In this document: positions 1 through 6,624 of the stretch, piece after piece
How the letters are laid out: each line of letters begins with the position of its first letter
Position numbering within the stretch: position 1 is the stretch's first letter
NCBI GenBank assembly: GCA_045047105.1
Contig: JASFYQ010000040.1
Coordinates: 1-6,624 of the forward strand
Source of the DNA: JADGAU01 sp045047105
GTDB taxonomy: Bacteria > Pseudomonadota > Gammaproteobacteria > GRL18
DNA: 6,624 nucleotides
Direction: 5' to 3'
The notes under the pieces: generated by a model
Seen by the model: only the letters and a program-made list of their open reading frames with translations
The model's database searches: none
What the model was told of the DNA's origin: nothing
Translations under genes and position numbers: made by a program

Positions 1-1
1 G

Positions 2-721
2 AATAAACTCCAGCAATTGGCAAAAATTAATCATCAGATTGCTAAATTTACCAGCCGGATAGTAGCTAATAATCAGGCTTTTTTAGTTCTTTCAGGTGAG
101 CATTCTAGTGCAATGGGCAGCTGGGCTGGTGCTCAAAATGGTTTAACTAAACATAGTGCTAAAGCAAAGCTAGGCTTAATCTGGTTAGATGCTCATCTGG
201 ATGCTCATACATTACATAGCTCCCCATCGGGAAATTTTCATGGCATGCCGGTATCCGCTTTATTAGGCAAAGCGGAACCTGAACTATTGCATGCTTATCC
301 CAGTAATTTTTTCTTTTCTGCTGAGACCTTATTGTTATATGGCATACGCAGTTTTGAAAAAAGCGAGAAACAACTCATTAACGATTTAAATGTTAAATTT
401 TACTCCTATAACAAAAGCCCTGAGCAATACAAAAAAACAGCTTTATTTTTGCATAAAAGCCAGCAATTAATAAAACAATGTGATGCTATTGGTATAAGCC
501 TGGATCTGGATATTGTCGATCCCGCTTATGCTCCCGCAGTTGAAACAGATGTTGCTGGAGGAGTTACTATAGATGAGCTAATGGAAATTTTAAGTATTAT
601 AAAAAACTCTGCTGAGGATAAATTTATTGGGCTGGAAATTACTGAGTTTAATCCGATAAGGGAGATTAACCATAAAACAGAAAAATTAATTTTACAAATT
701 ATAAGCAAGATATTTTCTTAA
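2..721 (+). CDS. rocF: Arginase, 5'-truncated by the window edge
   Basis: Arginase hydrolyses L-arginine to L-ornithine and urea with a two-manganese centre in the cytoplasm. The reading frame is open to the window edge. A TTG codon at 17 is probably an internal Leu, because about 70 N-terminal residues expected of a roughly 300-residue arginase are missing; 239 residues remain. Numbering from the first visible codon, the metal ligands are H34 (in SGEHS), D63, H65 and D67 (WLDAHLDAH), then D168 and D170 (SLDLDIVDP). H80 in SGNFHGMPVS matches the catalytic His, and E215 in ITEFNP the conserved Glu. The SPSGNFHGMP signature is arginase-like; agmatinases differ there. The usual GGDHS is SGEHS here, a mild deviation. 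The gene converges on ocd, whose enzyme uses its product ornithine. Upstream control is outside the window. Family assignment is strong; substrate is inferred from motifs. Confidence 0.93.
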   Translation, partial: NKLQQLAKINHQIAKFTSRIVANNQAFLVLSGEHSSAMGSWAGAQNGLTKHSAKAKLGLIWLDAHLDAHTLHSSPSGNFHGMPVSALLGKAEPELLHAYPSNFFFSAETLLLYGIRSFEKSEKQLINDLNVKFYSYNKSPEQYKKTALFLHKSQQLIKQCDAIGISLDLDIVDPAYAPAVETDVAGGVTIDELMEILSIIKNSAEDKFIGLEITEFNPIREINHKTEKLILQIISKIFS

Positions 722-733
722 AACCAGAGCAAC

Positions 734-750
734 TAAAGTTATTAACTTTA
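734..750. repeat. Perfect 17-bp palindrome between convergent rocF and ocd
   Basis: TAAAGTTA at 734-741 is the exact reverse complement of TAACTTTA at 743-750, with one central base. As RNA it could fold into a 6-bp stem with a 5-nt loop. It sits centrally in the 32-bp gap between two facing stop codons, so a weak bidirectional terminator is possible. The stem is almost all A/T and no T-tract follows on either strand, so the terminator role is only an inference. The symmetry itself is seen directly. Confidence 0.4.
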
Positions 751-753
751 TAA

Positions 754-1767
754 CTACTTCACTTTTAATAAGGAAAATAAATCTTTAGCATTTTTAAGCT
801 GTGGAATTAAATCCACTTCTTTAGCCATTTCAAGCTGTAAAGATAAATGATAAACCAGCCTTAAAACTGAAAAATCTTCCAATGCAAAACCAACCGAGTC
901 AAAAAAAGTAATTTCTTGATTATTTTCACGGGCTGATTTTTTTGCTTGAATAATTTCCCATAATTCAGCATGGACTATGCTCTCATCCACTTGCTGTATT
1001 TCACCTTCATGTTTGCTTTGGGCTAAATATTCTACAACTACCTTCGAGTTTTTAAGCATATTTGCATCAAACTCCGTTTTGCCTGGGCAATCCCCTCCCA
1101 TAGCATGGATATGTGTGCCTGGTTTAACTTTTGTATAAGAAAATAAACTGGCCTGCTTTTTTGCAGCCGTTGCGCTAATAATAATATCTGCAGCCTGGAC
1201 ACAGGATTTAATACTGGAGCTGGCATTTAATTTAAAATCATAAGCCTCTAAATTGTTTGCAAACTTATCCATTGCTTTAGCATCAATATCATAAAAACTA
1301 ACCTCTGTAAGAGGATAAAGGCTTAACATGGCTAAAACCTGAAATTCAGCCTGAGCTCCTGTGCCAATAATAGCTAAATGTTTACTTTCCTTACGGGCCA
1401 GATATTTTGCAGCCAGAGCCGCTGTTGCAGCCGTGCGTAATGCGGTTAAAAGAGTCATTTCACTAATCAATAAGGGATAGCCGTTTTTTGCATCCGAAAG
1501 CATGCCAATAGCAACTACACACAGTTTATTTTGTAAGGTATTAGAGGGGTGGCCATTAACATATTTAAAACTATAAAATTGATTATTAGCACAGGGCATT
1601 AATTCTATAACTCCCTGATTGGTGTGAATTGCATGACGTGGAGATTTTGAAAACTGATTCCAATTGCCAAAATCTTCCTCCAGGGTTTCAATTAACATCT
1701 GGTAAAAAGTATTTAGGCCTATATGCTCAATAATATGTAAAAGTGTCTCTATATCAATCATTTTCAT
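754..1767 (-). CDS. ocd: Ornithine cyclodeaminase
   Basis: This NAD-dependent cytoplasmic enzyme converts L-ornithine to L-proline and ammonia (EC 4.3.1.12). The product has 337 residues, close to the roughly 350 of Pseudomonas putida OCD. Residues known to contact ornithine in that enzyme (Arg45, Lys69, Arg112, Asp228) line up with R44 (SPRHAIH), K68 (FKYVNGHP), R111 (LTALRTAAT) and D226 (GGDCPGKTE). A Rossmann dinucleotide motif, IGTGAQAEFQ, lies at 134-143, and DSVGFALEDF at 290-299 is also typical. KYVNGHP and GGDCPGKTE separate it from mu-crystallin and alanine-dehydrogenase relatives. The ATG at 1767 is preferred to a TTG nine codons upstream (1794), because AAGGAG lies seven bases before the ATG and inside the longer frame. 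The gene is divergent from putA, whose enzyme consumes its product proline, and convergent with arginase, which makes its substrate. The stop is TAG. No defects are seen. Confidence 0.95.
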   Translation of the reverse strand: MKMIDIETLLHIIEHIGLNTFYQMLIETLEEDFGNWNQFSKSPRHAIHTNQGVIELMPCANNQFYSFKYVNGHPSNTLQNKLCVVAIGMLSDAKNGYPLLISEMTLLTALRTAATAALAAKYLARKESKHLAIIGTGAQAEFQVLAMLSLYPLTEVSFYDIDAKAMDKFANNLEAYDFKLNASSSIKSCVQAADIIISATAAKKQASLFSYTKVKPGTHIHAMGGDCPGKTEFDANMLKNSKVVVEYLAQSKHEGEIQQVDESIVHAELWEIIQAKKSARENNQEITFFDSVGFALEDFSVLRLVYHLSLQLEMAKEVDLIPQLKNAKDLFSLLKVK

Positions 1768-1774
1768 CACTTCA

Positions 1775-1780
1775 CTCCTT
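1775..1780 (-). promoter_or_regulatory. Ribosome binding site that fixes the ocd start
   Basis: On the minus strand AAGGAG lies at 1780-1775, followed by seven bases (TGAAGTG) and the ATG at 1767. This near-perfect Shine-Dalgarno sequence falls within the reading frame that would begin at the TTG at 1794. It therefore argues for the shorter 337-residue protein. Confidence 0.8.
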
Positions 1781-1806
1781 TTTTTGTTTCTCAATATTCA
1801 TTTTAG

Positions 1807-1835
1807 TTTAAATCAGGTATTTTTCTTCCTATACT
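1807..1835 (+). promoter_or_regulatory. Candidate sigma-70 promoter of putA
   Basis: TTTAAA at 1807-1812 (4 of 6 matches to TTGACA) is followed, after 17 bases, by TATACT at 1830-1835 (5 of 6 matches to TATAAT). Transcription would begin near 1842, leaving a leader of about 40 bases before the putA ATG. The region is AT-rich, so chance matches are likely; the spacing and position are the main support. The same 114-bp divergent gap (1768-1881) must also carry the ocd promoter. A TAAAAT on the minus strand (about 1806-1801) is a possible ocd -10, but no good -35 accompanies it. Confidence 0.4.
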
Positions 1836-1881
1836 TTTAACAGGCTGTAGTTTTATTCATTTGCTAATTTAGGATGTTAGT

Positions 1882-4800
1882 ATGGCTAAAGAATACAATA
1901 TTATTTTTAAGGATTGCACACTTTATAATGATTTGGAGCAAGATTTCCTGATTGATGAAGAAACTATTATCTGTCGAATTTTAGATAAATCTGATCGCTC
2001 TTATGCGATTAAAGAAATAGCTATCTTAAGTAAGTATTTAATTCAATACAGCCGTGAAAATCACCATAACTTTGCTCTGGAAGAGTTTTTACAAGAATAT
2101 CCCTTAAGCACAACAGAGGGTATTATTTTAATGAGTTTAGCAGAATCTTTACTACGTATTCCTGATCGCCAAACTGCACTAATCTTAATTTCAGAACAAT
2201 TGGCTAAAGGCAATTGGGAGCTACATCTGGAAAAAAAGCATTCCTGGTTTATGCAGGTATCCTCCTGGGCTGTCTCGTTTTGTAATAAAATGTTGTCCAC
2301 CAGTCAACACCTACAACATCAAGAGTATACTCTGCAATTAAGCAAGTTACTGGCAAGAATTGGAGAGAATACACTTATTTTAGCAGTTAACCATGCAATT
2401 AACCTGTTAGCTAAACAGTTTGTAGTTGCAACAAGCATAACCGAGGCACTAACAAAAACCACTTCAAGTAGAGCCCAGGGCTACCGCTTTAGCTTTGACA
2501 TGCTGGGTGAAGCAGCAATGACCAGAGAGGAATCTAAGCTCTATCTCGAAAAATATTTACAAGCTATTGAGAACCTGGGAGAACAGCTCTCTTCCAAAAT
2601 GGTATTGCCTTCTATTTCAGTTAAGCTATCAGCCTTACATCCACGCTTTGAAGTACTACAATGTGAGCAGGTTTATAAGCAATTATTCACCAGCTTAAAA
2701 CAATTATGTTTATTAGCCCAACATTATAATTTATCTATTGTGATTGATGCCGAAGAGGCAGATCGTCTGGAGATGAGCCTAAGGCTATTATCCAAACTAT
2801 TAATGGACAAGGATTTAAAATACTGGAATAAATTAGGAATTGCCGTACAAGCCTACCAAAAAAGAGCCCCCAGTGTTATTGATTGTTTATTCACCATGGC
2901 CAAAAAATCACAGCAGACTATTATTATTCGGCTAGTAAAAGGGGCATATTGGGACTATGAAATAAAACATGCACAACAATCTGGCTTAAGTGATTTCCCT
3001 GTTTTTAGTAGCAAGATAAACACTGAATTATGTTATATGTATTGTGTCGAAAAACTTTTAAGGCATCCCCAATATTGTTATCCTCAATTTGCTACTCATA
3101 ATGCCCAAACTATTGCCAGCGTATATTATTATGCCCAAAAATACCATAATCATAAATTTGAATTTCAACAATTATATGGCATGGGAGAAAGCCTTTACAA
3201 GGGACTATATCAGTGGATCTCCGATCAAAATAAAAATTATATTCCCTGTAGTATATATACTCCAATAGGAGTTAAACAGACTTTGCTACCTTATCTGGTA
3301 AGGCGGTTAATTGAAAATGGAGCAAATAATTCCTTTATTAATCAATTATACCAACAGCATATTAATGCCGATAAAATGCTGATAGATTTATCTCAGGCAT
3401 ACCATAAAAAACAAAATTATAGTGATAATAGTATTCCTAAAGCAGCTCAATTATTTAGCGATAGAGAAAACTCTATTGGAATAAATCTGGGCTCTAGAAA
3501 AAAATTACAACAACTGGCTATTTTTTTTAATCATAGACCAGAGCATATATTCCTTGCAGCCCCGCTTACTGCTTGTGTTTGTCATAACAAGGATAAATTA
3601 AAGGTGCTTAACCCCAGCTCTGGTAAATTACTTGGCAATTGTTTATTAGCGGGATTAAAAGATTGCCATGAGGCTATAAGCAGTGCGGCAAAAGCTTTTA
3701 TCCAGTGGAAAAATACCGATATTGAACTACGTGCAAAACGACTGAAAACGGTTGCACTCTTATTAGAAACTAATCGTAATGAATTAGTCTGGTTATTGGT
3801 GAATGAAGCGGGAAAGATATTAACGGATGCCCTAAATGAAGTACGTGAAGCAATAGATTTTTGTCGTTATTATGCTGCAATGGGTATAAAGCAATTATCC
3901 ACAGGCAAAAAATTGACCGGCTATACAGGAGAAGAAAATACACTTTATCTGGAAGCACGTGGAGTAATTTTATGTATCAGTCCATGGAATTTTCCACTGG
4001 CAATATTTACTGGACAAATTAGTGCTGCTCTAATGGCTGGCAATTGTGTTATTGCTAAACCAGCCAGTGCCACACCATTAATTGCTCACTTTATTATAAA
4101 GCTATTCTACCAGGCAGGTTTTGCCGCAGAAGTGGTACAATTTTTACCCGCTAAAGTAGCAACTATTAATCAAACTATTTTATCCAGTCCATTATTATCA
4201 GGAGTTGCTTTTACAGGTTCTTTTGCTAGTGCCGCGAAAATAAATAGAGTCTTAGCCAAACGACCATCCAGTATTACTCCCTTACTCGCTGAGACGGGAG
4301 GGATAAATGTAATGTTAGCTGATAGTTCCGCACTTTCTGAGCAACTGGTTAAAGATATACTCTCTTCTGCTTTTGGTAGTGCTGGTCAACGCTGCTCTGC
4401 TCTTCGTTTAGTTTTTATTCAGGATGACATTTATATAAAAACCCTGCAACAATTACAGGGAGCTATGGAAGAACTTATTATTGATAATCCTTGTAACTTT
4501 GCATCAGATATTGGCCCATTAATTAATAAAAAAGCAGTACTTAAAGCAAAACAACACCTTATAACAATGCAAAAAAAAGGGCTTAAAATAACCACCGCAG
4601 GAAAACTCAACCATAAAGGGGAGAACTTTATTTTACCAACTATTGTTGAGTTAGAAGAATTTTCCCAATTAAATGAAGAGATTTTTGCTCCTATCTTACA
4701 TGTAATATCTTTTCAAATTGAAGATGTTGATAAAATTATACAGGAAATTAACCATAGTGGTTATGGTTTAACCTTTGCTATTCATAGCCGTATTGCTTCA

Positions 4801-5052
4801 AGAATTAAACTATTAGCACAAAATATTAATGCGGGAAATATCTATATAAACCGCAATATGACAGGTGCGGTGGTGGGTTTACAGCCATTTGGTGGCAGAG
4901 GCTTATCAGGTACAGGACCAAAAGCAGGCGGGCCTCATTATCTACAACGTTTTATGCAGGAAAAAACCATCACCAACAATACTGCTTGTATTGGTGGTGA
5001 TCTGGGATTATTAAATTCTAATTATTCAACATCTTTTGATAAGCAACATTAA
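1882..5052 (+). CDS. putA: Bifunctional proline dehydrogenase / P5C dehydrogenase (PutA)
   Basis: PutA oxidises proline to P5C with FAD, passing electrons to the membrane quinone pool, then channels P5C/glutamate semialdehyde to an NAD-linked dehydrogenase that yields glutamate. The protein has 1,056 residues. A helical N-terminal region is followed by a PRODH barrel at about 195-490: FSFDMLGEAAMT (203-214), K248 in KLSALHPR, D289 in DAEEADRLE, RLVKGAYWD (350-358), YGMGES (432-437), Y459, and R474/R475 in YLVRRLIENGAN. The aldehyde dehydrogenase half spans about 570-1030: SPWNFP (700-705), general base E804 (AETGG) and catalytic C838 (GSAGQRCSALR). A conserved tail, TNNTACIGG, follows. The ribbon-helix-helix repressor domain of the roughly 1,320-residue E. 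coli PutA is absent, so it should not autoregulate. The ATG is preceded by AGGA with a seven-base spacer. The gene is divergent from ocd, which supplies proline, and faces gdhA across 23 bp. Both active sites look intact. Confidence 0.97.
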   Translation: MAKEYNIIFKDCTLYNDLEQDFLIDEETIICRILDKSDRSYAIKEIAILSKYLIQYSRENHHNFALEEFLQEYPLSTTEGIILMSLAESLLRIPDRQTALILISEQLAKGNWELHLEKKHSWFMQVSSWAVSFCNKMLSTSQHLQHQEYTLQLSKLLARIGENTLILAVNHAINLLAKQFVVATSITEALTKTTSSRAQGYRFSFDMLGEAAMTREESKLYLEKYLQAIENLGEQLSSKMVLPSISVKLSALHPRFEVLQCEQVYKQLFTSLKQLCLLAQHYNLSIVIDAEEADRLEMSLRLLSKLLMDKDLKYWNKLGIAVQAYQKRAPSVIDCLFTMAKKSQQTIIIRLVKGAYWDYEIKHAQQSGLSDFPVFSSKINTELCYMYCVEKLLRHPQYCYPQFATHNAQTIASVYYYAQKYHNHKFEFQQLYGMGESLYKGLYQWISDQNKNYIPCSIYTPIGVKQTLLPYLVRRLIENGANNSFINQLYQQHINADKMLIDLSQAYHKKQNYSDNSIPKAAQLFSDRENSIGINLGSRKKLQQLAIFFNHRPEHIFLAAPLTACVCHNKDKLKVLNPSSGKLLGNCLLAGLKDCHEAISSAAKAFIQWKNTDIELRAKRLKTVALLLETNRNELVWLLVNEAGKILTDALNEVREAIDFCRYYAAMGIKQLSTGKKLTGYTGEENTLYLEARGVILCISPWNFPLAIFTGQISAALMAGNCVIAKPASATPLIAHFIIKLFYQAGFAAEVVQFLPAKVATINQTILSSPLLSGVAFTGSFASAAKINRVLAKRPSSITPLLAETGGINVMLADSSALSEQLVKDILSSAFGSAGQRCSALRLVFIQDDIYIKTLQQLQGAMEELIIDNPCNFASDIGPLINKKAVLKAKQHLITMQKKGLKITTAGKLNHKGENFILPTIVELEEFSQLNEEIFAPILHVISFQIEDVDKIIQEINHSGYGLTFAIHSRIASRIKLLAQNINAGNIYINRNMTGAVVGLQPFGGRGLSGTGPKAGGPHYLQRFMQEKTITNNTACIGGDLGLLNSNYSTSFDKQH

Positions 5053-5075
5053 AAAAATAATGCCGTTAATTTGGC

Positions 5076-6497
5076 TTAAAAAACTCCAACTTCAAGATAG
5101 GAGCGAGCTATTTTTCTAATTGATGAAACATAAGCAGCTGTTCGTAAATCATGGATATGATCATCACTATCACGAGTATTACGAATTTCCTGATAAGCAA
5201 GACGCATCGTATCATCCAGGCCAGAACGAACCAAATCCAGCTCATCCGCTCCACGGCTGATCTTATTACGCAAAGAGTCAGAAATAGCATTACCTGTCAC
5301 TTCTTCAAATACCTGGGTCATTTGTGCTCCACGCATTTCATCATGGCGACGCTGCATACGACCAAAACGAATATGAGAAATATTACGTATCCATTCAAAG
5401 TAGGATACCGTTACCCCTCCCGCATTAGCATAAGCATCAGGAATAATAGTAATACCTTTTTTATTCAAAATATTATCTGCACCAAAAGTAATAGGCCCAT
5501 TAGCTGCTTCCACTATGAGTTTGGCTTTTATTCTATCTGCATTTTCCATGGTAATCTGACTTTCTAATGCCGCAGGAATTAAGATATCACACTCTTTTTC
5601 TAATACTTGTACACCCTTTTCAATCAATGTTGCATAGGGATAACATTTTATTGAATGGTGTTCATCTATATAATCCTGTAATTGTTGTATATCAATTCCT
5701 TCATCATTAATTAATGCCCCATCTCGTTCAATCACCGCAGTAATTTTTACTCCATCATCTTCTGATAAAAATTTAGCCGTATGATAACCCACATTGCCTA
5801 AACCTTGAATAACACAGGTTTTACCTTCTAGGCTGCCATTCATTTTAGCATTATGTACATCATCAGCATGGCGAAAAAATTCCTTAGTGGCATATTGAAC
5901 ACCTCGCCCTGTAGCTTCAATACGCCCATCAATCCCTCCATGGTGGACCGGTTTTCCTGTTACGCAGGCTACATAGTTAATATCATCTGGATAGAGGTGT
6001 TTATAGGTATCGGCCATCCAGGCCATTTCACGCTGGCCGGTACCAATATCTGGAGCAGGTACATTAGTTGATGGGCTTAAAAAACCTTTGCGAATTAACT
6101 CCAGAGTAAAGCGGCGAGTAATTAATTCCAACTCATCACGATCATAATGAGAAGGGTCAATTAATAATGCTCCTTTTGAGCCCCCAAAGGGAACATCCAC
6201 CAGTGCACATTTATAGGTCATTAATGCTGCAAGTGCCTCTACCTCATCTTGGTTAGCATAGGGTGCATAGCGTATTCCCCCTTTAGATGGTAATCTATGC
6301 GTACTATGGGTTGCACGCCACCCCGTAAAAACCTCTATTTTACCTCGTATTTTTACAGGAAATTGTACTTGTAAAACGGCATTACATGCTTTAATGGCCT
6401 GTGCCACTCCTTCATCAAGCTTCATCACAGAAATAGCTCGATCAACCATCAGATTCACGCCATCACGAAAGCTAGGCTCATTAAACACTTTGCTCAT
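5076..6497 (-). CDS. gdhA: Glutamate dehydrogenase (Glu/Leu/Phe/Val dehydrogenase family)
   Basis: The enzyme oxidatively deaminates glutamate to 2-oxoglutarate and ammonia, reversibly, in the cytoplasm. It has 473 residues, longer than the roughly 420-450 of many bacterial enzymes, and reads like the animal mitochondrial type minus the antenna. The substrate domain carries KGGIRY (72-77), MTYKCA (93-98), VDVPFGGSKG with catalytic K108, and PAPD with D150. CVTGKP (178-183) and the animal-like GRIEATGRG (191-199) follow. The Rossmann loop is GLGNVG (232-237). An acidic residue, E257, at the apparent end of the second strand suggests NAD preference, an inference. AANGP (331-335), NAGGVTVSYFEW (358-369) and DLRTAAYV (450-457) close the fold. 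Residue 110 is Ala where the family signature usually has Gly or Val. AGGA lies seven bases before the ATG. The gene faces putA, which produces glutamate, so a catabolic role is likely. The symbol is generic. Confidence 0.95.
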   Translation of the reverse strand: MSKVFNEPSFRDGVNLMVDRAISVMKLDEGVAQAIKACNAVLQVQFPVKIRGKIEVFTGWRATHSTHRLPSKGGIRYAPYANQDEVEALAALMTYKCALVDVPFGGSKGALLIDPSHYDRDELELITRRFTLELIRKGFLSPSTNVPAPDIGTGQREMAWMADTYKHLYPDDINYVACVTGKPVHHGGIDGRIEATGRGVQYATKEFFRHADDVHNAKMNGSLEGKTCVIQGLGNVGYHTAKFLSEDDGVKITAVIERDGALINDEGIDIQQLQDYIDEHHSIKCYPYATLIEKGVQVLEKECDILIPAALESQITMENADRIKAKLIVEAANGPITFGADNILNKKGITIIPDAYANAGGVTVSYFEWIRNISHIRFGRMQRRHDEMRGAQMTQVFEEVTGNAISDSLRNKISRGADELDLVRSGLDDTMRLAYQEIRNTRDSDDHIHDLRTAAYVSSIRKIARSYLEVGVF

Positions 6498-6544
6498 TTT
6501 TTTATCCTATTTAATTGAAATTATTTAACTACTCAGCGTGTTTA

Positions 6545-6624
6545 GATTTTGCCTCAGAATCAGGCTTTTTTGACCGAAAAATGTGAGCATATACGAATAT
6601 GTGACCATTTTGAGGGCAAAAATA
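6545..6624. repeat. Large imperfect palindrome upstream of gdhA, running off the window edge
   Basis: A dyad is centred on ACGA at 6593-6596, flanked by ATAT arms and, at 6597-6601 against 6588-6592, ATATG/CATAT. Reading outward, the reverse complement of 6592-6567 matches 6597-6622 at 19 of 26 positions. Shared blocks are ATATG, CATTTT, GG and CAAAAA. The left arm appears to continue to about 6545 through GATTTTGCCTCAG and AATCAGGC, whose partner would lie beyond the window. TTTTGCCTCA (6547-6556) is also nearly the inverse of TGAGGGCAAAA (6611-6621). GCCT/AGGC (6551-6554, 6562-6565) before six Ts forms a small nested hairpin. A dispersed intergenic repeat is the likeliest identity; this is unproven from one copy. 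Confidence 0.6.

Noticed and set aside
17..19. TTG at 17 as the true start of arginase
   Set aside because: The frame stays open to the window edge, and the metal motif would be too close to the N-terminus for an arginase; TTG is most likely an internal Leu.
1038..1226. 62-codon frame within ocd
   Set aside because: It is an out-of-frame shadow of the ocd coding sequence on the same strand.
1768..1794. In-frame TTG extension of ocd by nine codons
   Set aside because: A strong AAGGAG lies inside the extension seven bases before the ATG at 1767, and the extension (RNKKRSEV) resembles no part of the family N-terminus.
2061..2300. 79-codon minus-strand frame inside putA
   Set aside because: It is the antisense shadow of the PutA N-terminal region, with no domain seen.
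3521..3528. Run of eight Ts, and eight As at 4571-4578, in putA as phase-variation tracts
   Set aside because: The frame is intact across both, they encode ordinary Ile-Phe-Phe and Lys codons, and such runs are expected in AT-rich coding DNA.
5053..5075. Intrinsic terminator for gdhA (GCC-AAATTAAC-GGC followed by ATTATTTTTTT on the minus strand)
   Set aside because: Only three base pairs in the stem; too weak to annotate, although the T-rich tail is suggestive.
5151..5567. 138-codon plus-strand frame opposite gdhA
   Set aside because: It lies wholly antisense to a well-conserved gene, and its product is low-complexity Ile/Thr/Ser-rich with no recognisable domain.
5853..6071. 72-codon plus-strand frame opposite gdhA
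   Set aside because: It is antisense to conserved catalytic-domain codons, with no ribosome binding site or domain noticed.
6498..6560. gdhA promoter
   Set aside because: AATAAT and similar -10-like hexamers exist on the minus strand, but none has an acceptable -35 at 16-18 bases.

Overview
The window is an AT-rich stretch of bacterial chromosome packed with amino-acid catabolism genes. It holds four protein genes: the 3' part of an arginase gene, cut by the left edge, and three complete genes for ornithine cyclodeaminase, bifunctional proline utilization A (PutA) and glutamate dehydrogenase. All key catalytic residues that I can place are present in all four, so nothing looks like a pseudogene.

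Together the four enzymes form an unbroken route from arginine to the TCA cycle: arginine to ornithine plus urea (arginase), ornithine to proline plus ammonia (ornithine cyclodeaminase), proline to P5C and then glutamate (PutA), and glutamate to 2-oxoglutarate plus ammonia (glutamate dehydrogenase). Using ornithine cyclodeaminase avoids the transaminase step of the classical Roc arginase pathway. PutA would feed electrons to quinone through FAD and make NADH, and glutamate dehydrogenase would probably make more NADH. No transporter, urease or regulator gene is visible here.

Layout from left to right: partial rocF (+) converges on ocd (-) across a 32-bp gap holding a perfect 17-bp palindrome. 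A 114-bp divergent intergenic region follows, with a plausible putA promoter. Then putA (+) converges on gdhA (-) across a 23-bp gap. The last 80 or so bases, upstream of gdhA, are the left part of a large imperfect palindrome that seems to continue past the window edge. Strands alternate, so this is a functional cluster and not one operon.

The organism is probably a low-GC gammaproteobacterium. A Legionella-like, amino-acid-consuming bacterium is my best guess. It rests on AT richness, a PutA of about 1,050 residues without the N-terminal DNA-binding domain, and my unverified recollection of similar terminal repeats in such genomes. No wholly unknown system is evident; the most interesting items are the compact complete pathway and the edge palindrome.
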